Below are positions 6,776-9,682 of a stretch of DNA of 9,682 nucleotides, piece after piece. The notes beneath the pieces are model-generated. The model was not told where the DNA came from, did no database searches, and worked only from the letters and a program-made list of their open reading frames with translations. The stretch comes from Lachnoclostridium sp. UBA3775. GTDB taxonomy: Bacteria > Bacillota > Clostridia > Lachnospirales > Lachnospiraceae. A program made the position numbers and the translations under genes. The stretch's first letter is position 1. Each line of letters starts with the position of its first letter. Location: contig DFFN01000144.1 in the NCBI GenBank assembly GCA_002369525.1, positions 1-9,682 of the forward strand. Direction: 5' to 3'.

Positions 6776-8552
6776 TTATATATGTCTTGGTCATTTCGAT
6801 GGCGTAATCAATCTTTTCCCTCAGGGTTTCCGCACTGCGTGTCAGCTCATAATCGTCCTTATTACCCTCAGGATCATACTCCTCATCTATGGTATCCATG
6901 TAGAAAGCATCCTTATAGTTTTTCATGTAATCCGTCACGGCTTTCATGCTTTCTTTCATATTTGTGTATTTTCCCGAGCCGCCAAAAAGCTTTTTGTCGA
7001 GATCATAGGTATCCTTGACACTTTTACGAAGATTCATATAGTCCTCGGTAAAAAGTTTATTATAATCCCTGTCCATCTTGACAAGCAGGCTGTCTTTTGC
7101 TTTCTGGGCTGCATATGCGGCATTTGCCTTTTTGGAAATCGAACCGAAAAGATTGGCTTTTGTGATTATTTCCTTCTTATCGTCACTAAGGACATCCTTT
7201 TCAATGGCAAGCTGGCCCGTGAAAGAATACTCGTTAAGCTTATCGTCATCAACTACTCTCGGTTTTCCGTCTTCAAGATAGCCGTCCACGCTGTTTTTAT
7301 AATGTTTAAGGGAATCCTTTATTTCCTCTTTCAGGTTTTTAAGCCTTTCCTTAGCACCTTCGATTTCATCCTGCTTCAGGTCGAAAGCATAGAGAGAAAG
7401 CTCGAGTTCCTTTTCTTTCATGTTAAGGATTTTATCAGCAGTGGATTTGGGAATTATCTTCATACTGCTTATCGGCACAGCAAAACCGAACATCGGATTG
7501 AATTTCCTTGCAAATGATGAATCATTGTCTATGGCTTTGATTCCGACAAGCTTTCCCTGATCATTCACCTCAAAAATAATATTTCCGACATGACGGTCCT
7601 CATGGCCGCAAAGGAAGTCCAGTATCTGAAGATCGGCAACCTGCTTGGTAAGACTTGCATTATCCTCAACAGAACAGAGGCTGAGCTTCATGAAATTATC
7701 GGTACCCGTCATTTTGTTTATGTCACTTCCGTAAACCGGATCCATCACCGTTCCTTTGATTTTGCGCTTTCCGCCTTTTCCATCGGGCAGTAAAAGATTG
7801 ACGCTTTCGGAATGAGCAATAATATTTTCACAGCCGAGAAGCCCTGCCACCATTACCATGGCAGAGTTTTTCCGGTCATTTCTTGCCTTATCGTCAACAC
7901 CTATTCTGTTGTTAACTATGGACTTGCTATCGATTTTGTTTAACTGGGAATAATACTCGTTGAAAATATTGAATTTCAGCGGGCTGTCGATCGCACTCAG
8001 GGAGCCATCAGATATAAAATTTCTAAGAATATTTTTGGATTCCCTGAGGCCGCATTTAGACAGCAAACGTCCCGGTGAATCAAGCATGGGGGAATATGTA
8101 GCATTGAAATCATTATCTGAACAATTAAGAAGACTTCTTACTGCCCTCTGTACGGAGTCGTTTTTAAGAAAATCCGCATTCTTGCCGTATTTTCTTTCCA
8201 TCTCGGCCATAAGCCTTGCTTTCTTTTCTTCTTTACCGACTCCGCCTTCGGACTCTGTAAAATAGGTTTTTACCTTATCGTTTCCGCGCTGTATATCAAC
8301 ACGCAGCCTGCTGTTCTGGGCAGCCTGTTCTACCTCAAGACCGTCAAGTCCGTCCATTTTAATTTTCCGTGAACGTGACGACTCTAAGATTTCGGTAAGA
8401 TCCTTTCCTTCGGCAGCAGGATCTTTAAGTAAATTTTTATATTTTCTCAGGGCATTCACATCCTTGCCCATTATAACAAGATATTTACTGTAGAATGCCT
8501 TTGTTTTCTCAGTGTTTTTCTCATCCTTGATTTCTTCATTGAGAATTTTCAT
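6717..8552 (-). CDS. Predicted PI3/4-kinase-like or HipA-like kinase with helical C-terminal module
   Basis: The main open frame encodes 611 residues, with no signal peptide or membrane segment. The core looks like an atypical kinase of the PI3/4-kinase/HipA type. It has a possible nucleotide-binding strand region (about 84-100, K-V-K-T-Y-F-T), a helix at 231-246 (MVMVAGLLG), a hinge-like GTVMDPVYG (267-275), a catalytic loop GHEDRHVGNI (316-325, with Asp319, His321 and Asn324) and a metal-binding IDNDSSF (341-347). Whether it phosphorylates protein, lipid or a small molecule cannot be read from sequence. After about residue 375 the protein is helical, and its end (522-600, opening with FGGSGKYTNM) resembles the repeated module of the 1208-residue protein. 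The frame appears broken at both ends: coding sequence continues upstream to 8731 in another frame and downstream to 6689 in a third. The ATG at 8552 is therefore probably not the native start, and it lacks a good ribosome binding site. Confidence 0.75.
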   Translation of the reverse strand: MKILNEEIKDEKNTEKTKAFYSKYLVIMGKDVNALRKYKNLLKDPAAEGKDLTEILESSRSRKIKMDGLDGLEVEQAAQNSRLRVDIQRGNDKVKTYFTESEGGVGKEEKKARLMAEMERKYGKNADFLKNDSVQRAVRSLLNCSDNDFNATYSPMLDSPGRLLSKCGLRESKNILRNFISDGSLSAIDSPLKFNIFNEYYSQLNKIDSKSIVNNRIGVDDKARNDRKNSAMVMVAGLLGCENIIAHSESVNLLLPDGKGGKRKIKGTVMDPVYGSDINKMTGTDNFMKLSLCSVEDNASLTKQVADLQILDFLCGHEDRHVGNIIFEVNDQGKLVGIKAIDNDSSFARKFNPMFGFAVPISSMKIIPKSTADKILNMKEKELELSLYAFDLKQDEIEGAKERLKNLKEEIKDSLKHYKNSVDGYLEDGKPRVVDDDKLNEYSFTGQLAIEKDVLSDDKKEIITKANLFGSISKKANAAYAAQKAKDSLLVKMDRDYNKLFTEDYMNLRKSVKDTYDLDKKLFGGSGKYTNMKESMKAVTDYMKNYKDAFYMDTIDEEYDPEGNKDDYELTRSAETLREKIDYAIEMTKTYISGKENCRNQFERERKNKGS

Positions 8553-8569
8553 AACTTTGCCGTAAAGCT

Positions 8570-8731
8570 TTATAAGTTCATCTGCATTTTCGGCCGTAAG
8601 CTTTTTTCGTAAAGCTCACCATACTTCAGCATTATTTTTTCGATTGACCTTCCTTCAACCTCTTCGATATCGAAATCGGAAAGTAATCTGGTGAACTGAT
8701 CTATTCTTCTTTCAATTTTTTTAATAGCCAT
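8570..8731 (-). pseudogene. Original 5' end of the kinase gene, separated by a -1 frameshift
   Basis: An ATG at 8731 opens a frame of 53 codons (MAIKKIERRIDQ ...) that stops at 8572-8570. The kinase frame is also open upstream of its ATG at 8552, back to about 8608. The two frames meet at a run of six A on the - strand (8607-8602). Adding one base there, or one T just after it, gives a continuous protein of about 670 residues: ... KYGELYEK, one or two junction residues, then TAENADELIKLYGK. The sequence AGCTTACGGC next to the run matches AGCTTTACGGC about 30 bases downstream except for one missing T. The ATG lies about 42 bases from the promoter B start point but has no evident Shine-Dalgarno sequence. 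Confidence 0.6.
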
Positions 8732-8779
8732 TTTTGCACTTGTAATTATATGTGCGTCGGTTTATCGGATAACACTTTT

Positions 8780-8815
8780 ATTATAATACAGGATATGCAC
8801 CAAATATGCACCAAA
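8780..8815 (-). promoter_or_regulatory. Promoter B: tandem TGCA boxes plus -10, upstream of the kinase gene
   Basis: On the - strand, TTTGGTGCA occurs twice (8815-8807 and 8804-8796) at an 11-base period. A perfect TATAAT -10 (8785-8780) lies exactly 10 bases after the second copy. As at promoter A there is no -35 at the normal distance. The boxes follow the ribU stop codon by about 20 bases, and a seven-A/G/seven-T tract immediately upstream may act as a UP-like element. A second TATAAT (8750-8745) lies closer to the start codon but has no partner. Confidence 0.7.
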
Positions 8816-8833
8816 AAAACTTTTTTTACGGGC

Positions 8834-9487
8834 TCAGTCCTCTTTTACCGCAACCTTTCTTTTCTTACCTTCCTGTGCTTTTTCCTCAAATGACAGTATC
8901 ACTCTCTTGAGTCTCTTGTATACGAAGAAGGTCAGTACGGAGGATGCGCCGTACTTTATGAGGTTGAACGGGAAAATCGAATACCACATCATGGTCCAGA
9001 GGCTGTCGATGTGGGAGTTGATTTTAGTGCCCATGCCGATGATTACCTCCATCGGCGCGCCGAAAAGCTTTGAATATGCGGGGAAGATGAAAGTGACATT
9101 GCAAATCACGGCAACAAGGCTTGTAAATACGGTGGCGCAAGCCAGTGCAAGCGCAGCCCCCGCTTTGCCCTTCTTGAAATGATATACGAGGGCGGCGGGA
9201 AGAATATATGCCACTGCGAAAAGCCAGTTTGCAAAATCTCCTACATATGCGGTTGATGTTCCTTTGAATAAAAGTTTGAGAAGGATTTTTACCGTTGCGA
9301 TAAGGATTCCTTCGACAGGACCCATGATGAAGGTTCCGAGCACTGTCGGAAGATCCGAAAAGTCCAGCTTGATGAAGTCGGGAACGATCGGCACGCCTAC
9401 TTCAAAAGCCATAAGAATGGCCGCTACTGCCCCGAACATGGCAATGAGCACCAGATTATTGGTATTGAGATGTTTTGAATTATTCAT
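8834..9487 (-). CDS. ribU: ECF transporter S component, riboflavin-specific (RibU)
   Basis: RibU is the substrate-binding membrane subunit of an energy-coupling factor transporter for riboflavin. It works with EcfT and two EcfA ATPases, usually encoded elsewhere in Firmicutes, and none is in this window. The 217-residue protein is of typical length, with about six hydrophobic segments. It carries the family signatures FIKLDFSDLP (38-47), MGPVEG (55-60), the Lys-rich helix after it, YVGDFANWLF (81-90) and NLIKYGASSVLTFFVYKRL near the end. The first helix has small Ala/Gly residues suited to packing against EcfT. An AGAGG ribosome binding site (9499-9495) lies 7 bases before the ATG. The FMN riboswitch directly upstream supports riboflavin as the substrate and implies shut-off when FMN is plentiful. 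The C-terminal tail is basic and cytoplasmic. No clear terminator follows the gene. Confidence 0.93.
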   Translation of the reverse strand: MNNSKHLNTNNLVLIAMFGAVAAILMAFEVGVPIVPDFIKLDFSDLPTVLGTFIMGPVEGILIATVKILLKLLFKGTSTAYVGDFANWLFAVAYILPAALVYHFKKGKAGAALALACATVFTSLVAVICNVTFIFPAYSKLFGAPMEVIIGMGTKINSHIDSLWTMMWYSIFPFNLIKYGASSVLTFFVYKRLKRVILSFEEKAQEGKKRKVAVKED

Positions 9488-9494
9488 TTTTCTA

Positions 9495-9618
9495 CCTCTT
9501 TTCTCATCCGGACTTTACCGTCGGTTAAGGAATTTCACCCTATCGGCCCCGATTAAAATATTTTCGGGGTTTGCGGACTGTACCGCCGGTCAGGAATTTC
9601 ACCTTGCCTTAAAGAAGG
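9495..9618 (-). ncRNA. FMN riboswitch (RFN element) controlling ribU
   Basis: On the - strand the leader holds the conserved RFN blocks in order: GGTGAAATTCC, ACCGGCGGT, AGTCCGC, a variable GC-rich hairpin (ACCCCGA ... TCGGGGC), a second GGTGAAATTCC, ACCGACGGT and AGTCCGGATGAGA. The aptamer binds FMN. The closing P1 stem can be drawn as 9617-9611 pairing with 9501-9495, and its 3' strand includes the ribU ribosome binding site AGAGG. No terminator hairpin lies between the aptamer and the ATG, so control is most likely at translation initiation. Confidence 0.93.
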
Positions 9619-9646
9619 ATGTAACTTACTCAAGCTACAGTACAAA

Positions 9647-9675
9647 ATGATACCCCCTGACAGTGAATCTGTCAA
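9647..9675 (-). promoter_or_regulatory. Sigma-A promoter of the riboswitch-ribU transcript
   Basis: A consensus -35 TTGACA (9675-9670) and a TATCAT -10 (9652-9647) are separated by exactly 17 bases on the - strand. The RNA would start near 9640, about 22 bases before the aptamer. It is much closer to consensus than the two TGCA-box promoters, as expected for a gene controlled after initiation. Confidence 0.8.
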
Positions 9676-9679
9676 GGGG
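9653..9679. repeat. Inverted repeat overlapping the ribU promoter
   Basis: Arms of 11 bases (9653-9663 and 9669-9679; 10 of 11 complementary, core CTGTCA/TGACAG) flank a 5-base loop. One arm contains the -35 and the other fills most of the -35/-10 spacer. It could be the hairpin of a terminator for a - strand gene to the right, although only a poor U run follows, or a repressor operator. Confidence 0.55.
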
Positions 9680-9682
9680 TAG

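Noticed and set aside
6576..7517. A 313-codon open frame on the + strand opposite the kinase gene
   Set aside because: It is antisense to the kinase, rich in Phe/Ile/Cys as expected from reading A-rich coding sequence backward, begins inside the SRAP gene and has no ribosome binding site.
6717..8552. HipA-type toxin of a toxin-antitoxin pair
   Set aside because: There is no small helix-turn-helix HipB-like gene beside it, and the neighbours are SRAP and ribU. The catalytic motif resemblance alone does not support a toxin call.
8595..8610. Programmed -1 ribosomal frameshift at the A6 run in the kinase gene
   Set aside because: AAAAAAG is present but not in the reading phase needed for tandem slippage, and no clear downstream stem or upstream Shine-Dalgarno stimulator was found. 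A second indel at the other end favours mutation or error.
8813..8827. Seven-A/C/seven-T symmetric tract after ribU as a terminator
   Set aside because: It has no loop and no GC pairs, so it cannot form a stable RNA hairpin. It is more likely part of the promoter B upstream region.

Overview
The window (about 9.7 kb, moderate GC) looks like chromosomal DNA of an anaerobic Firmicute, most likely a Clostridia/Lachnospiraceae-type organism. The reasons are strong AGGAGG ribosome binding sites, a RibU-type ECF transporter S component under an FMN riboswitch, a small ECF sigma/anti-sigma pair, and very large charged helical proteins of a kind I associate with that group. The taxonomic call is inference from style, not from a marker gene.

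Left to right: hisB (histidine biosynthesis, +); a terminator hairpin whose 5' arm carries the -10 of the next gene; a 1208-residue helical protein of unknown function with an internal duplication (+); an ECF sigma factor overlapping a membrane anti-sigma-like gene (+), closed by a strong terminator; then on the - strand an SRAP (YedK/HMCES-type) DNA-protein crosslinking gene, a large PI3/4-kinase-like or HipA-like predicted kinase that appears frameshifted near both ends, and ribU with its FMN riboswitch and sigma-A promoter at the right edge.

The most interesting signal joins two genes that lie about 4.4 kb apart and face each other. The 1208-residue protein and the predicted kinase have nearly identical, unusual promoters: two TTTGKTGCA boxes 11 bp apart, then exactly 10 bp to a TATAMT -10, with no -35. 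This layout resembles Pho-box-type sites of OmpR/PhoB response regulators. The two proteins also appear to share a C-terminal-type helical module (a G-[GN]-[ST]-x-x-[YF] start and a Y-[ILV]-x-x-K end) and possibly an N-terminal helical segment. Together this suggests a two-component protein system, kinase plus modular helical partner or substrate, under common control. I know of no description of such a system.

Restoring the kinase frame at two single-base positions gives a more natural protein. It extends it to a start at 8731 and lets it end 16 bases before the SRAP start codon. Whether the indels are real mutations or assembly errors cannot be decided from this sequence. No RNA genes other than the riboswitch, no CRISPR array and no transposon were seen. 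No stretch over 300 bases lacks a gene.
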